Below, piece after piece: positions 1 through 12,514 of a stretch of 64,000 nt of DNA. A program made the translations under genes and the position numbers. Numbering within the stretch: the first letter of the stretch is position 1; each line of letters begins with the position of its first letter. Below the pieces are notes generated by a model. That model ran no database searches and was not told the origin of the DNA. It saw only the letters and a program-made list of their open reading frames with translations. Source of the DNA: Solen grandis (taxonomy: Eukaryota; Mollusca; Bivalvia; Adapedonta; Solenidae); assembly GCA_021229015.1 (NCBI GenBank), contig CM037785.1, forward strand, positions 898,080 through 962,079. Direction: 5' to 3'.

Positions 1-1808
1 CTTCACACTTACATAAATTATTTGTAAAATTGTAATAATATACCTAAAAAAAAAAAAAAAACATGAATTCATGTATCTTCAGAGAGAAAAAAAATCATAT
101 TTATAAATTTAAAAAAAAATCATTAAAGCACCACAATCATTAAAAAAACAGCCCGATCAATAAATGCAATCATGAATGATGTGTGACTCAATCACATAGC
201 TAAACCATTAAAATGTTTTATGACAAAAAGCATTGCAAACATCAATAATTATGATAATAAACTGATATAACCATAAACAATGTACTCCTTTCTGGAATAG
301 AAAACAATCCATAGAGTACATTAATTTAATAGGCTATCAAAAAAAATTTCTAGCTACTCTATTTTTTTTTTATATCTCCAGTGGTCAGATCTGTTGATTT
401 TTCCGTCCTTCAGGTAGTTTTATTTATCATGTAACAAATAAAACCTACACACCTGGCAGAACAACAACAAACCATTTTTTTAATAAAAATGGCCTTATCT
501 GATTTGTTTAACAACCTTAACAAACCTTCAGGATTTAATGTATTTTTGATTACAACCATAATGCTTTTTAAACATTTAGTGGAATGATAATACTAAAGCA
601 AAGATAAAGCAATTAACATTTTTAAGTCCACATTTATTATTAATTTCTATTTACATATAATTTCTAAAAGGCATTAATTATTTCAATATACCATTAAACA
701 TGGCTCCATATTTTAAATTTCTTTTAATATTACAAGCACAAAAATTGTTAAAACTGGGCTATCCGTGATCTAAATACACAATTCTGTTAAAATTAAATTC
801 TTGTTATTTGACACAAAACATGCCTCTCTGTCAATACCCCACACTGTCTGTGTCACTCTCTCCCTGTCTTCAATCCAAATGAACAGCAGAAATACTTAAA
901 CAGATCTCTGACATCAACAAAGATCAAAAACTATCAATACAAATATCACAACAATCTGTCAGTCAGACTTGCATTATGTATAATTTATAAAACAGTTCCA
1001 TACACAAGTCCTACAAACCATACTTAGCTTCAAGCAATAGTTAAATACTTTGGGTCAAATTTCATCATTCTTGTTTCTCTAATAAAAAGAAGAAAAAAAA
1101 ATAATTTCATTTTTTCACCAATTATTAAAGTCAACTTAGTGATGTACTTGAATATTTCGTAAAACAGGAATAAATGAAATAACTCTTACTAATTAGAATT
1201 TGAGTATTACTTAGCGCTAAATATTGCTGGTTGAATTCGAGCCTTAACTATTTCTGTCTCAAACTGACTGATGTCACATCAAACCACCTCAATTCTCATT
1301 TCTAAATTATTCACATTATAAATCGCACAGCATTATCTTAACTTCCTTCATTATAAATCTGTATTTTAAACATTGGTATTAAAGCTATTTATTTTTTAAT
1401 TGTATATAAAATCCACTTAAAAACTGCTGAGATTTCAAAACAGCAATTATATGACATGTGTATAGTTCAAGAAAATTAAAGATGAAAAAAATTAAATCAG
1501 CAGGCTATTATGACAGCAATAAATTTATTATTACGTAACAGTACCAAATCTATTCTGTTTATTTTATTTAAAACTTTTACTCATAGTGCATATTTATACT
1601 AATTGAAAAATATATTTTCTATATATTATAAATTAGTATTAAAGCAGCAAGCAAAAAAAGAAATGAAAAATATTTGCAACTAAATATAAGAGTGTTTTAA
1701 CAATTAAGTTGATGTAAGATCTACTTCTGATACTGTCATGAAGGAACAACATGATCATGCACTGAAGGATATCTCCCAACGGTTTCCATGGCAACCTGTG
1801 TCACTGTA
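1..1808. other. AT-rich 3' flank of PREB, no gene seen
   Basis: This stretch lies downstream of the PREB stop codon on the minus strand, so at least its right-hand part should be PREB 3' UTR. I see only AT-rich sequence with A and T runs and no ORF resembling a known protein. The short ORF at 1738-2055 on the plus strand overlaps the antisense of the last PREB exon and is not a gene. Confidence 0.6.
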
Positions 1809-4800
1809 TCATAATCCGAGGGATGACATCATCATGAAGACAGCTATAAGGAGAATCAGGGCCCCCAGTAGTAACCAGACCACGCTGAAACCCGCTGAAA
1901 AAGTATTTACATGTTTGTTGGGGGTCAACTTTTTACCTCATGAATATTCATGCACAAATCAACGACTTCATGAATATCAATTTACTGGAATTTTAAATGA
2001 TACTGGTATATGCAAAATGGATATTTCTTTGCCATGCTTACTGTGTAGAATCTGAGCTACAATATTGTATGAACAAAAAGAGGAGACCCTGATCAAACAG
2101 TTCTTGGAAGGAGCTGTCTGATCTGGGTCTGCTCTGTTTGTAAATGCATCAAATTGCATCAATATGTAGAAAAGGGTTTATTCATTTCGTACTGAAATTA
2201 TTTAAGTCATAAAGTGAAATGCACAAATTTTATAGTCACAAAAAGGCAAACTGTCAGTATAATGTGAACATTTGTGTCTTGAAACTAAATTTTGTCTACA
2301 GTATGTCTTACAGTCAGGATCATATTGATGTGGTCAATATACTAGCACTTGAAACTAACTATAGTAAACAATCTATATTTACACAAATCTAAATATCGCT
2401 CTAGTTCTTTCTCTTTCTTACTGGACCTTTCCAATGTATAAAGATGTATTCAAATTGACTTACAGGTTATCAAATAGATTTTTAATTAAATTCTGTTGGT
2501 TACCATTGCAACCAGAGTTCTAAATGGGTTAAGTTTATTTTAGCAACATTTGTGAAGGGTCACCCAAGGATCATTCATGCAAAGTTTCATTTATTCCTAC
2601 CCAGCGGTTTCAGATGAGAAGTCTTATAAAGCAAATTGTTGATGATGCAAAATGAACGATGACAGACAACAGATGGCAGACACAGTGTGATCAGAATAGC
2701 TCATTGTGCAGGTTGTGCTCTGATGAGCTAAAATTATTGACAAAACCGAGACTCAAACCCAAAGCAGCAAGGGAAATGTATGATGATAAGTTAGCACTGT
2801 TACCACTTGGTCATAAGAGTCCACCAAAATATTGATTAAATGGTTCTTAAGATGAGTTACAGAGAGTGTTAACTAAACAAACACCATCATACTGTATGTA
2901 ACTGTCAATCTTTAATGGAGGAAGTACTTACTTCTAGTTGGTTCCTGGTGGAGCCTGACTGTGTTATCAGCCGAGATGCTCAGCAGCGTGAAGTCCTGGT
3001 TCCCCGTTACTGCCCGGGCTCTCTCGGACACAGGCATGAAGTCAAGACCCGTCACAAATATACTGTGGGCTTCCTTCACATAGTACAGCTTCTACAACAG
3101 GTGAAGAGATCAAACTAGATGCTAAAAGTAATCTCACCTACCTAACATTATCTTTATATAGCATTAAATTTTGAGAAAAATTTCTAATACAGGCCATGCT
3201 ATGCATACATATAATTTAAATTAAGTACATGTTTAAAACTTTACCCCATATAGACTTTCATTTTTACACATTGGCAATCACAGTAGACACACCTAGATCA
3301 CAGCTATGTAACTAGGGTCTCCTTTGTTTGCTCATTCAATGTTAAAGTTTCTATATAGTCTGAACAACAAAGAAAAATCAGTTGCTTTATATTACTTATT
3401 GAAGTTCCAGTAAATCAATATTCATTAAGTTATTCATTAAATGAACATGTAAAGGAAGTTTATTGCTGGTTAGGATATTTGAACTTTTTTGTAAAATTGA
3501 GAAAGGCGGGACATAATATGTACTCTATTATTTTCCTGGTGTTTTAATCAACTGCTTACCTGTAGACTGAAGGATATGTACACAGCCACGCTCCCTGTTA
3601 TCATACCCACTCCAACGTAAATACCATCCTTACTGAAACACAACAATCACCTGATTTATCATCCTATTCTTCAGCCTATTTTTCACCCAATTTATCACAC
3701 CTGATGAATCACCCAATTTATCACCTGATTTATCATCCTATTCATCACTTATTATTACAACTGATTTGTCATCCTATTTATCACTTTTGATTTATCAATT
3801 GGTTTAGGCTTTACCAAATCCTCACAATTCTGACAAAATAGGCCTTCATTGCGTAGAAATCATGTAGAGACATACAGTTATTAATGTCACAGATAATTAA
3901 AATGACACTTTAGGAAGTATTTCCTTCAGGAGGAGAAGACAGTACATGGTCTACTCCAAACTAAATGTATTATGATAAAACACAAGTGGTCTCTGGAACA
4001 CATGTGTCACCTGCTGAAGCATGACCGAAAAAGTGTGACAGACAGACAGATGGACAGATGGACGTTCTCACAAATGGATACATATGTGACTAATCTTTTT
4101 GTCTATCTAGCCACATAAGAGCCAACTATAGCCACATAAGAGCAAACTAAATGTCAATGACATCAAAGGAAATTAAATGTTACCCTAGGAGACACAAAAA
4201 CAACAAGTAACTGGTGTTGTATGCAACACATGAAGTCCCCTACCGGCTCCACCTTGACTCAATATGGTAATCAATAATACATTTATGAATTGATGAACAA
4301 GTCTTCAAAATAATCTTCAGACATACGAAATGTAATGCAACAAAATTTCTTAAATGTGACTCAAATGACTTGAATAAAGTTATTGAAAGATCAATGATTT
4401 GTATCTGCTACCATAGCAACCGTAATTTCATAAATAAAGGACAACAGTAATCTAAATGTTCAGTGATATTTATTGAAAGCATCACCACCCTGACTATATA
4501 CATGCCTTATAAAATTTATTATTAAGTTATCGCGATCGCGGGATCCCATTTTTTGCCATATTTTCACTATTTCCGTTACCATAGCAACCACAATTTTAGT
4601 CGAAGAACAAAAATAAAATAATGTGCATAATCTACATATTGCTATCTAGTCATATACCAAGTTTCATCAAGTTAGCTTGCTTAGTTATAAAGTTATCGTG
4701 GGATCCCATTTTTGCCATATTTTCACTATTTCCATTAACATAGCAACCACAATTTTAGTTGAAGAACAAAAATAAAACAACGTGCATAATCGACACATTG

Positions 4801-7800
4801 CCATCTAGTCATATACCAAGTTTCATCAAGTTAGCTTGCTTAGTTATAAAGTTATCGCAGGATCCCATTTTTTTGCCATATTTTCACTATTTCCGTTACC
4901 ATAGCAACCACAATTTTAGTCGGAGAACAAAAATGAAATAATGTGCATAATCTACACATTGCCATCTAGTCATATACCAAGTTTCATCAGTTAACTTGCT
5001 TAGTTACCGCGGGATCCCATTTTTTGCCATATTTTCACTATTTCCGTTACCATAGCAACCACAATTTTAGTCGAAGAACAAAAATAAAACGACGTGCATA
5101 ATCTACACTTTGGCATCTAGTCATAAACCAAGTTTCATCAAGTTAGCTTGCTTAGTTATTAAGTTATCGCGGGATCCAGATTTGAGCGGACAGACAGACG
5201 GACGGACGGACGGACGTACCAACATTTAATATTTAAGTCTAACCCTAACCCTTAAACCTTCCCTGGGCCAAAGTCCGTATGCAAAAATAGCTCCTAAAAT
5301 GGCAAAATAGCTCCTAAAATAAATTTTAAGAGGTTTTGTTCTTTTTTCAACTACAAAATGAAGCTCATAACTCTTGTATGTTGGCTCGGACAGACAGACG
5401 GACGGACAGACGGACAGACGGAGGGCAAACCTATAGTCCCCTCCGGTGTGAACACCAGTAGGGGACTAAGCTACTGGATATATAGTGATAGAAAAAGTGA
5501 AAATTCCATATACCTAGAACTACCACTGTAAAAAGATCAAAACTCAAAACATCATCCCTTAAGTATTACCCACAGACAAATCTCAATGTCACTCCCATGT
5601 ACATCTTTCCATCTTCATGTACCAGGGTAGGACAAAATATACAGACCATGTACAGATTTCACCTACCTGACTGCCATGCTAGACAGAACTTCCGTCCCAG
5701 CGTTGACTACCAGTCGTGGTTTGTACGAGGCACCGTCCCACTTGCATATAAAACACGGGTCAGGTTTAGTCTGTCTTTTCACGGGTATGTTGATCGTGTA
5801 CAGGTTAAAACCTTTGTCAAGCTTTCCCTCTATTAACCCAAACCTGTGGAAATAACAGCATCATGATATTACTGTCAACACTGAGAAGGTATTTCACAAA
5901 TATAAATGCTAAGCAACATTTTAGGTAACTAGTTTTATCTTAAATGTATGTTTGAGTACAGTTAATTGCTGGATTAGAAAATACATGTATTGTTGATTTG
6001 CTCAGTTTAAACATCTAACCACAGATAATTCAGTCATTACAGGACTTTGTCCAAATGATAATGATATGAGCTGCTGCATTATCATACAGAGAAATGAGGA
6101 ATATTATGTTAACCCTTTAATTCATACACACCCATTTTGACACATTGGCAAACAGAGGAGACCCAGATCAGACAGCTCAAGGTCTCTTGTTTGCTTACAC
6201 AATATTGTAGCTCAGATTTTACAGTCTGCAGATCAATAAAAAATCCACTGTTTCATATACAATTTAAAGTGAAGTAAACTAATATTCATCATAACATAAA
6301 CTTGAACATGACTATTCATGAAGTAAAGGGTTAATTTATGCTCACTCACCGACAGGCCCTGAATCGATGTTCCCCTGACTTGCCTGGCCACTCCATGTCC
6401 AGATGTCTCTTCCCATCCTTGGTGTTCCACACACTGTAACAGCTGCCTCGAGATATTGTCACAATCTGGAGGGCAATACACCAACTTACATTTCAGAATT
6501 TTATAGGACCATCATTAAATATATATTTGTTTACTGTGCTCCTAACCAGAACGTTTAGGTGGATTGGTAGGTAGAGATTTTTCTCCTTTTTTCTGTCTTT
6601 TTTAACTCAGACAATGGCAAAACTGAATGGCCTAAAAGATGAAGGGATAAACATTTGATTCATCAAACATTTTTTTTGTTTTACATGTTTTAACAACAAC
6701 AAACAAAAAAGAGACAGTCTGGGTCGAAAAAAAAATTGAGAACCAATTCTGTTAAGAGTCAGTCAGAGCACTGCAAACAAACATATTTTTAAGGTTTGCC
6801 TAGACCACTTTACCAGCATCGTTGAATACCCCCGGCTGACTTATTCTGTTTCACTACATGATATCATGCCGTGGGGGGAAAAAAGGCAAGCAAATCATTG
6901 TTATACAGTATTTATTAATTAAGTTATCGACCAATAAAAAAGCGTCTTATAAATGCAACACTCTTCAGTGCAGAGGCTTGAAAGTCATGTAAACAATAAA
7001 GTAAATGACTGCGTCTGGCAGCTGTATACAACTGCCTTTATGGTTGGTTTAAAAAACCTGATGCAACCAATGAAATGGCGCAATTTGTCACACCCTTAAA
7101 TGACCAAATTTTGCCGTAATATCCCACAGCCTATAGATGATCTATCGATCGGCCGTGGGTATTCAACTATGCTTTAACAGGGGTTCAGCAATACCTAGTA
7201 TTAGTGTCCCCATTAAAATTAAAGATTTCACAGTTTGAGCAAACCGAGTAGACAATGATCAGATGGTTTCTATGTCTGCCCTGTATGCCACAGTGTCAAA
7301 ACCTGTCTATATGAGATAAAGGGCTAATGGGTCAAATCAGAAAAAAAAGAGTTACAACTTATCCTAATTCCTCTGGACATTTTCTGGGTCGTACCAGTGC
7401 TATATACCAAATTCTTGCCCCTTACAGGAATCAAACATACAACCTTTGAATCCATGGACAATGAACACTACCCCTGGACCATGGTTCCCTTGTGCACTTT
7501 AGATCTTATTCCTTTACTACAAAATATATATGTAGAAGTTATTTTACACATTAGTAAACAGACCCAGACCCAAATCAAGCCCTCTATTCTTGAAAACACT
7601 GAGATACGATCTCAGGTTCAAATTTGAGTATCATACATAATGGGCATAGTTTGAGTCTGAGTATGAAATTCATACTTAGTATCATTTTGATTTTTGAGAA
7701 CACTGGGCCAGACAATTATCACAATATTCACATAAATTAAGGACTGTGGATAAGATAAGAACCAGAAAATTCTTCCGCAAAACATACATACCTTATCACC

Positions 7801-10429
7801 CTTTTGGACTAAAATCTAGGTCATCTATTTCATTTTTGTGCGCTGAAATGTCATGGAGTTTTGACATATCTTCTGTCTGAAATTTAAAAAAATTGACATG
7901 TAATTCATACAAGTTACAACACACACAGAAAACAAACAAGGCATTTAGGATAGCAATTACAATAATGTCAAGAAGTAAAAAAGATAATTTCACACAACCA
8001 CTTATTCTAGAATAATCATAACAGCAAAATTTATTTCAACATTTTAATGATTTCACATTCAAATCATGAAATTGTATATGAATATTAATGAGGTACAGGG
8101 TTAATTAATGACACACAGAGAATAATAAGCTGTGAAAAGACTGAGATCAATTATTTATGCTGCATGTAGAATCTGTATACCGGTATGTCTGATAAATATG
8201 CATGTCATAGTGTTTTGAGGCACATTATCCCTTTCCCTCATATAGACTCATTTTGACGCACTCAGTAGTACAATAAACTGATCTGCAGATAGCAACTCAA
8301 CTTACCAAATTAATTGTAAATCCTCATTACCAGACCACTGAGGAGCAGCGAACAGCATAAAACCTGATCAGCCTGCGAGTTACTCGCAGGCTGATCTGGT
8401 TTTATGCTGTTCACATAGGTCTTTTCATGGTATCCTCTATTAGGGAAAGGGTTAACAGAGCCCTGATCAGACAACTCGTAGGAGTCAAAAACTTCTATAT
8501 GAGGTAAAGAGTTAATATGATGCATTCTGAGTAATGATGAATATGGATGTATCTCAGATTGCAACAAGCTATGTTTGAACGAACGCCATGCCCCCGCACA
8601 GACCTCAGGGTCAAGGTCATTTGAAGGTCAAGGTTACCTCGCGGGTAGAGCTCATCAAGGTGCATGCACCTGTGAAGTTTGGAGGCTGTAGGTGAATGGA
8701 CTTCTTTGTTATGGTCAAAGTTAAAGTTTTGTAACAAACAGACAGACAGACAAATAAACAAACAAACAAACAGACCAAAAACAATATGCCCCCCACCCCA
8801 ATATATCGATGCAGGGGCATAAAAAAAAAAGGAAAATGATTAATTGTAACATTTCATTACAGATAAAGCTACTGTATTTTGCAGGACAGGATCTGACAAG
8901 TGGGATTCCTATATAGCCCCTAAGTCTGTAAAACCAGGGTAGAATAAACACTTGGCCCAAGTCTTCTTAAAGTAAGCCAGTCTGCAAGTCATGTCTAAAA
9001 TTTTGGGATCAAAAATGTTTTCTCCCAAGTCCCTAGCAGAACTATGATCATGATAGGTATTTCAACTGCATTGTAAACAAACATTTTATTTTTTTCTATG
9101 TCAAGCAGTTTTTCCATATACATGAATATAAACATGTATCTGTCTAGAGGACTTGCACATCTTGCACAAGGTACTGCTCAAAAACACTGCTAGACTTGCA
9201 ATTTTGGAAATGAAATGCACCAAATCTAAAAATCTCAACATCAAAAATTTTAATACATGTTCAGATAACCCTGTCTACTGTCACACTTGCCATAGCGACC
9301 AAATATTAAGAATGAGACTTAAACCCACCTTCCACACCCTTAGATGACCGTCTGCCCCTCCTGTTGCTATGATACTACGATCCGGACTTATCCGCACAAC
9401 TTTCTGGAAACTACCATCACTACAGAAGTCTGTTCTCACACTTTTGATTTCACCAATATCAAATGTCAACTGCTTGTCTTGCTTATGTTTAGCATTCTGT
9501 TTGTCAGTCTTTGCACTGTTTTCTGTGGCTCCCTTTCTCTTCACTGGCTCAGTTGTACCTGTCTTGTTTTCTGTTACAAGATAAACAATTCAAAGTAAAA
9601 TTATTATAAATCAAGGACCAAAGGGGGGAGTATAAATGCCTCACATTACCGCAGGGCTCAAACAGTTCAGAGAACATGGTAGTATATATTTCATGGAAAG
9701 TAATTAAAGTAAACTTCCTAACAACTTCATAATAACCAGTACTGCATTTAAACAAAGCAAACTTGCTGTATTACGATTATCAAATCTTAGTATATACAGG
9801 CCTTTTATTCTGAAGGATAGGGGAGGGGCCTTATAATATAAATACTAATTTTTAAGGTTTAAAAGGGCCATTTCCTTGAGTTTCCTGTAAACTCCATGAA
9901 TTTAACCCTTTACTTCATGAATATTCATGTACAAATTTGTAACTTCATGAATATTAATTATCTGAACTTTAAATGGTATATAAAACAGTGGATTTTTCTT
10001 AGCTCTGCAAATTGTGTTGAATTTGAGTTACAATATTATACAAGCAAACAGAGGAGACCCTGATCAGACAGCTCCTATATGAGCTGTCTGATCTGGGTCT
10101 ACTCTGTTTGCCAGTGCATCAAAATGAGTCTATATGAAGTAAAGGGTTAAAGAAATTTCAAAGGAGATGATGCCTATGAGCATTGTCTGATAAAGAAGGG
10201 AAAAGCCCTGATATGTAACTTATACAATAGTATTACCTGCTTTTGCTGGTGTTATCACTCTGTACTTGAGTGAAAATAAATGGCACTCATCATCCAGACC
10301 AGCAGCAAAAAGATGATTTCTCCCATCATACGCTGTGACCCCATTCATTGGTGCTTGTGAACCCAGATCATGTCTACATATACTGCTGGAGACAATGCCA
10401 TTCTCATTCTTTTTCACCTCATATATTTC
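1809..10429 (-). CDS. PREB: PREB / SEC12-like Sar1 exchange factor, exons 3' of the first
   Basis: PREB (SEC12) is an ER membrane WD40 protein that loads GTP on Sar1 and so starts COPII coat assembly. Eight exons with AG/GT borders and matching phases are visible on the minus strand: 10237-10429, 9329-9570, 7792-7876, 6350-6465, 5667-5843, 3560-3632, 2932-3091 and 1809-1894. Recognisable segments are FQKVVRISPDRSIIATGG then DGHLRVWK (WD repeat), SAHKNEIDDLDFSP, CYSVWNTKDGK, VGVGMITGSVAVYIS and EAHSIFVTGLDFMP. The last exon encodes a single C-terminal hydrophobic anchor (VVWLLLGALILLIAVF) followed by only a few residues, as in the family. The N-terminal exon or exons are not seen; they may lie in or beyond the gap at 11129. 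Exon 7792-7876 is 85 nt where the flanking phases demand 84, so the annotated frame breaks there. Identity is firm; integrity of this copy is uncertain. Confidence 0.9.
1922..2180 (+). repeat. diverged inverted-repeat element (TTAACCC-type MITE family)
   Basis: The region shares the internal landmarks of the better-preserved copy at 9902-10150: TCATGAATATTCATG near the start, a GAGGAGACCCTGATC block, then GAGCTGTCTGATCTGGGTC. Ends are degraded. It lies just downstream of the last PREB exon in the 3' direction of its antisense. Confidence 0.65.
3640..4522. other. PREB intron sequence, no gene seen
   Basis: Intronic DNA between PREB exons. It holds short ATTTATCAC-type repeats around 3655-3800 and a small GACAGACAGA microsatellite near 4038-4065. 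Nothing else is recognisable. Confidence 0.5.
4523..5178 (+). repeat. tandem satellite-like repeat, about four units of roughly 160 bp
   Basis: Each unit runs from GTTATCGCGGGATCCCATTT through TTTCACTATTTCCGTTACCA and ACCAAGTTTCATCAAG, and repeats about every 150-170 bp (GGGATCC near 4540, 4691, 4860, 5010, 5172). The array ends in a GGACGGAC microsatellite at about 5190-5215. A second GGACAGACGGA run follows at 5387-5425. The whole block is intronic in PREB. Confidence 0.85.
6109..6334 (-). repeat. TTAACCC-ended MITE, inverted copy
   Basis: The copy starts TTAACCCTTTAATTCAT and ends ATGAAGTAAAGGGTTAA, so the two ends are inverted repeats flanked by TTAA. Its inner part is the reverse of the copy at 9902-10150. 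It sits immediately 3' of the PREB exon at 6350-6465 in the gene's sense. Confidence 0.8.
6540..7791. other. PREB intron, no gene seen
   Basis: Intronic sequence between the exons at 6350-6465 and 7792-7876. It contains no recognisable coding sequence. A weak relative of the GAGACCCAGACC dispersed repeat is visible around 7550-7600. Confidence 0.45.
8226..8516 (+). repeat. degenerate MITE relative containing a foldback
   Basis: The ends resemble the TTAACCC family (ATCCCTTTCCCTCATATAGA at the left, GGTAAAGAGTTAAT at the right). A nearly perfect foldback sits inside it (separate entry). Confidence 0.55.
8350..8412. repeat. near-perfect palindrome / foldback element
   Basis: Two arms of about 30 bp, GAACAGCATAAAACCTGATC and its inverse, meet at GCGAGTTACTCGC with almost no loop. 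A half copy (GCAGGCTGATCTGGTTATA) lies near 59960, so this is a dispersed family and not a PREB-specific element. Confidence 0.8.
8588..8820 (+). repeat. small element with ATGCCCC / GGGGCAT ends
   Basis: The left end reads CATGCCCCCGCA and the right end TGCAGGGGCATA, forming an inverted repeat over about 230 bp. A GACAGACAGACAAATAAACA tract lies inside. No coding capacity; it sits in a PREB intron. Confidence 0.65.
9902..10150 (+). repeat. TTAACCC-ended MITE, best copy
   Basis: The 249-bp element starts TTAACCCTTTACTTCATG and ends ATGAAGTAAAGGGTTAA. The boundary TTAA could be a piggyBac-type target duplication. It has no ORF. Relatives lie at 1922-2180, 6109-6334 and 59127-59354. Confidence 0.8.
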
Positions 10430-10489
10430 CTGCAAAAAAATTGAAACTAGTTGCAACTATAACCACTAGTTTAAGTGCTAACAAAATCA

Positions 10490-10905
10490 ACTATTAAAGG
10501 GGGGAATTCAAGAATCAGAAGAGCTAGAGTTATGGTTCTTGTGCATGACTCTTCTGCACCTCATCAGGTGTTCATGATCCAAGTTTGGAGTGAAACCAAG
10601 CAATAGAGTTGAAGATATGCTCTAAACATTTTTTTTAAACAATATCAACTAAGGGAAATAATTCAAGAATTAGATAAGCTAAAGTTATGGTTCATGTAGC
10701 AACAGTATTGAAGGCATACTCTGGACAATTTTTCCTTGATTTTTTAAATAAAAATGGGATACTTCAAGAATCAAATGAGCTAGAGTTATATTACTTCAGC
10801 AATGCACTTCTACACCTCATAAAGTATTCATGATCCAAGTTTGCAATGAATCCATTCAATGAATAGTGTTAAAAGTTGTGAGCTAGACATTTTTAAACAA
10901 CCTGT
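10490..10905 (+). repeat. imperfect tandem repeat, about three units
   Basis: The phrase TTCAAGAATCAGAAGAGCTA recurs in diverged form near 10506, 10661 and 10762, each followed by GAGTTATGGTT-like sequence and later CATGATCCAAGTTTG. The spacing is irregular, about 100-150 bp. This lies 5' of the first visible PREB exon. Confidence 0.6.
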
Positions 10906-11128
10906 ATTTGCTTACAGTGTGTATCATCAACTGTCTAAGCATTTAATATATCCTTGAGTGCCCAAACTGTGCCCCTCTAAGATTTAATTAGGAAATGCAA
11001 CATAAATAAAAAACATAGAATAAAAACTGTTTACGTAACAATTAATTCTATCAAAATCACATTGATACCCCCCAAAATAATTCTTTTATAAATAATTATT
11101 CACTTGAAAATAACATTTAATACGAGTT

Positions 11129-11228
11129 NNNNNNNNNNNNNNNNNNNNNNNNNNNNNNNNNNNNNNNNNNNNNNNNNNNNNNNNNNNNNNNNNNNNNNNN
11201 NNNNNNNNNNNNNNNNNNNNNNNNNNNN
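11129..11228. other. assembly gap, 100 N
   Basis: A run of exactly 100 N is a scaffold join of unknown true size. It separates the PREB gene from the GAREM-like terminal exon, so neither linkage nor orientation across it is assured. Confidence 0.99.
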
Positions 11229-12011
11229 GAGGACGGACAAACAGTATGCAGTGAAACTTTGCCATCGGTCGAAAATGATATTGACTTGACATGTGACATA
11301 AAACGGGATGCCACTAATGAAGAAGTATTTGAACAAAACTGTGAAAAAACAAATGAAAATGTTGAACCTGACTTTGAAGAAAATGTTGACAAAAATGGCA
11401 ACAAATCAAATGCAAACAAAATGCAAAGTATCGATGAGAATTCCTCCTTCGAGAATGAAAATAATTTTAATATTGATATTGCCAACGAACTGACCGAGCC
11501 AACAAATGATTCAACAGAGGACCTAACGTGTGAAGATAAAATTCAGCCAAAAGAACTTACTAAACAAAATATAATAGAACATGAAAATGGATGCGAGGAA
11601 ACAATACACAAGCAGGATGGTGAGAGTGAACAAAGCATTTCAGACGCCGAGTCGCAATATTCCGAATGTAGTTCTGTTGGTGATGAACAACCTAGAAATG
11701 AAGAGAGTCATTGGAGAGCGGCTGTGCGGAAAAGAAAACGCGAAGGAGGCAGCACAAGAAGGAAAATTGCTGAGGTTAAGAAACATTTTAGTGTACTTTC
11801 AGTAGAGGAAATCTCCATTGAACTGAGGGCAATCGGAATTAAAGAAGATTCCATAAACATTATCAGTCAGAAAGAAATTAATGGGGCTATTCTCGCTGAG
11901 GTTCTTGATGGTGAAGTTTCTCTGAGAGATATTTTGGTGGGCGTGAATTTGGTGGATCAGCAGAAAATTTCTATGTTTATTCGAGGGTGGAGACCAAATG
12001 TCGACAGCTGA
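11229..12011 (+). CDS. GAREM-like adaptor, terminal exon with SAM domain (5' end in gap)
   Basis: The frame is open from the first base after the gap to the TGA at 12009-12011, giving about 260 residues with no obvious start, so this is the 3' end of a larger gene. The first two thirds are acidic and Asn/Glu-rich, probably disordered. A basic patch (RKRKREGGSTRRK) follows. The last roughly 75 residues form a helical SAM-like domain with a block SVEEISIELRAIGI and the ending FIRGWRPN. The same arrangement and the GWRP ending occur in the minus-strand exon 56515-57240. Such C-terminal SAM domains are typical of GAREM-type Grb2/MAPK adaptors; that family assignment is from motif memory and is moderate. 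Confidence 0.65.
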   Translation, partial: EDGQTVCSETLPSVENDIDLTCDIKRDATNEEVFEQNCEKTNENVEPDFEENVDKNGNKSNANKMQSIDENSSFENENNFNIDIANELTEPTNDSTEDLTCEDKIQPKELTKQNIIEHENGCEETIHKQDGESEQSISDAESQYSECSSVGDEQPRNEESHWRAAVRKRKREGGSTRRKIAEVKKHFSVLSVEEISIELRAIGIKEDSINIISQKEINGAILAEVLDGEVSLRDILVGVNLVDQQKISMFIRGWRPNVDS

Positions 12012-12196
12012 TGGACTAGGTTTCAGTTATGAACTGATAAGTGTAAATAGTCACCAGTTGCACATATGTACATGCTTATTTTAGATATTTTTGCACACAT
12101 ATATTATGCGAATTCTGACGTTATGGATAAAATACACACCTAGCGTGTGCGTTAAGAATTTATATTTTCAACGATATACCTTAGTTTACTCATGTA

Positions 12197-12202
12197 AATA
12201 AA
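12197..12202 (+). terminator. AATAAA polyadenylation signal
   Basis: A canonical AATAAA lies about 185 nt after the stop codon of the GAREM-like exon, on the same strand, in otherwise AT-rich 3' UTR. It is the likely mRNA end. Confidence 0.6.
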
Positions 12203-12484
12203 ATGACAGAGTCTAAATTCAATTCAGAGGGTTCATTTTATCATATATATTTATTTTTACGTATACCGTGTTCATACAATTTATACAGGTTTTCGATTGA
12301 GCACTTCTGACCAGTAGGGGTTAATGTACTCGTAAATTGGTCCTAATCATGATAACTAGTACAGTTTTATTCAATGTATGATTAAGTTAATTGTTTAAAT
12401 TAAACGTATTGAATCATTTCAAGTTAAAAATGCAAGTGAAATAAAATTATATGGTTTTATATCTTATTTTTTTTTTAAAGTCTA

Positions 12485-12508
12485 TCTCTCTCTCTCTCTC
12501 TCTCTCTT
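12485..12508. repeat. (TC)n microsatellite
   Basis: An uninterrupted CT dinucleotide run directly 5' of the SINE-type composite repeat. Confidence 0.9.
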
Positions 12509-12514
12509 TCCTGT

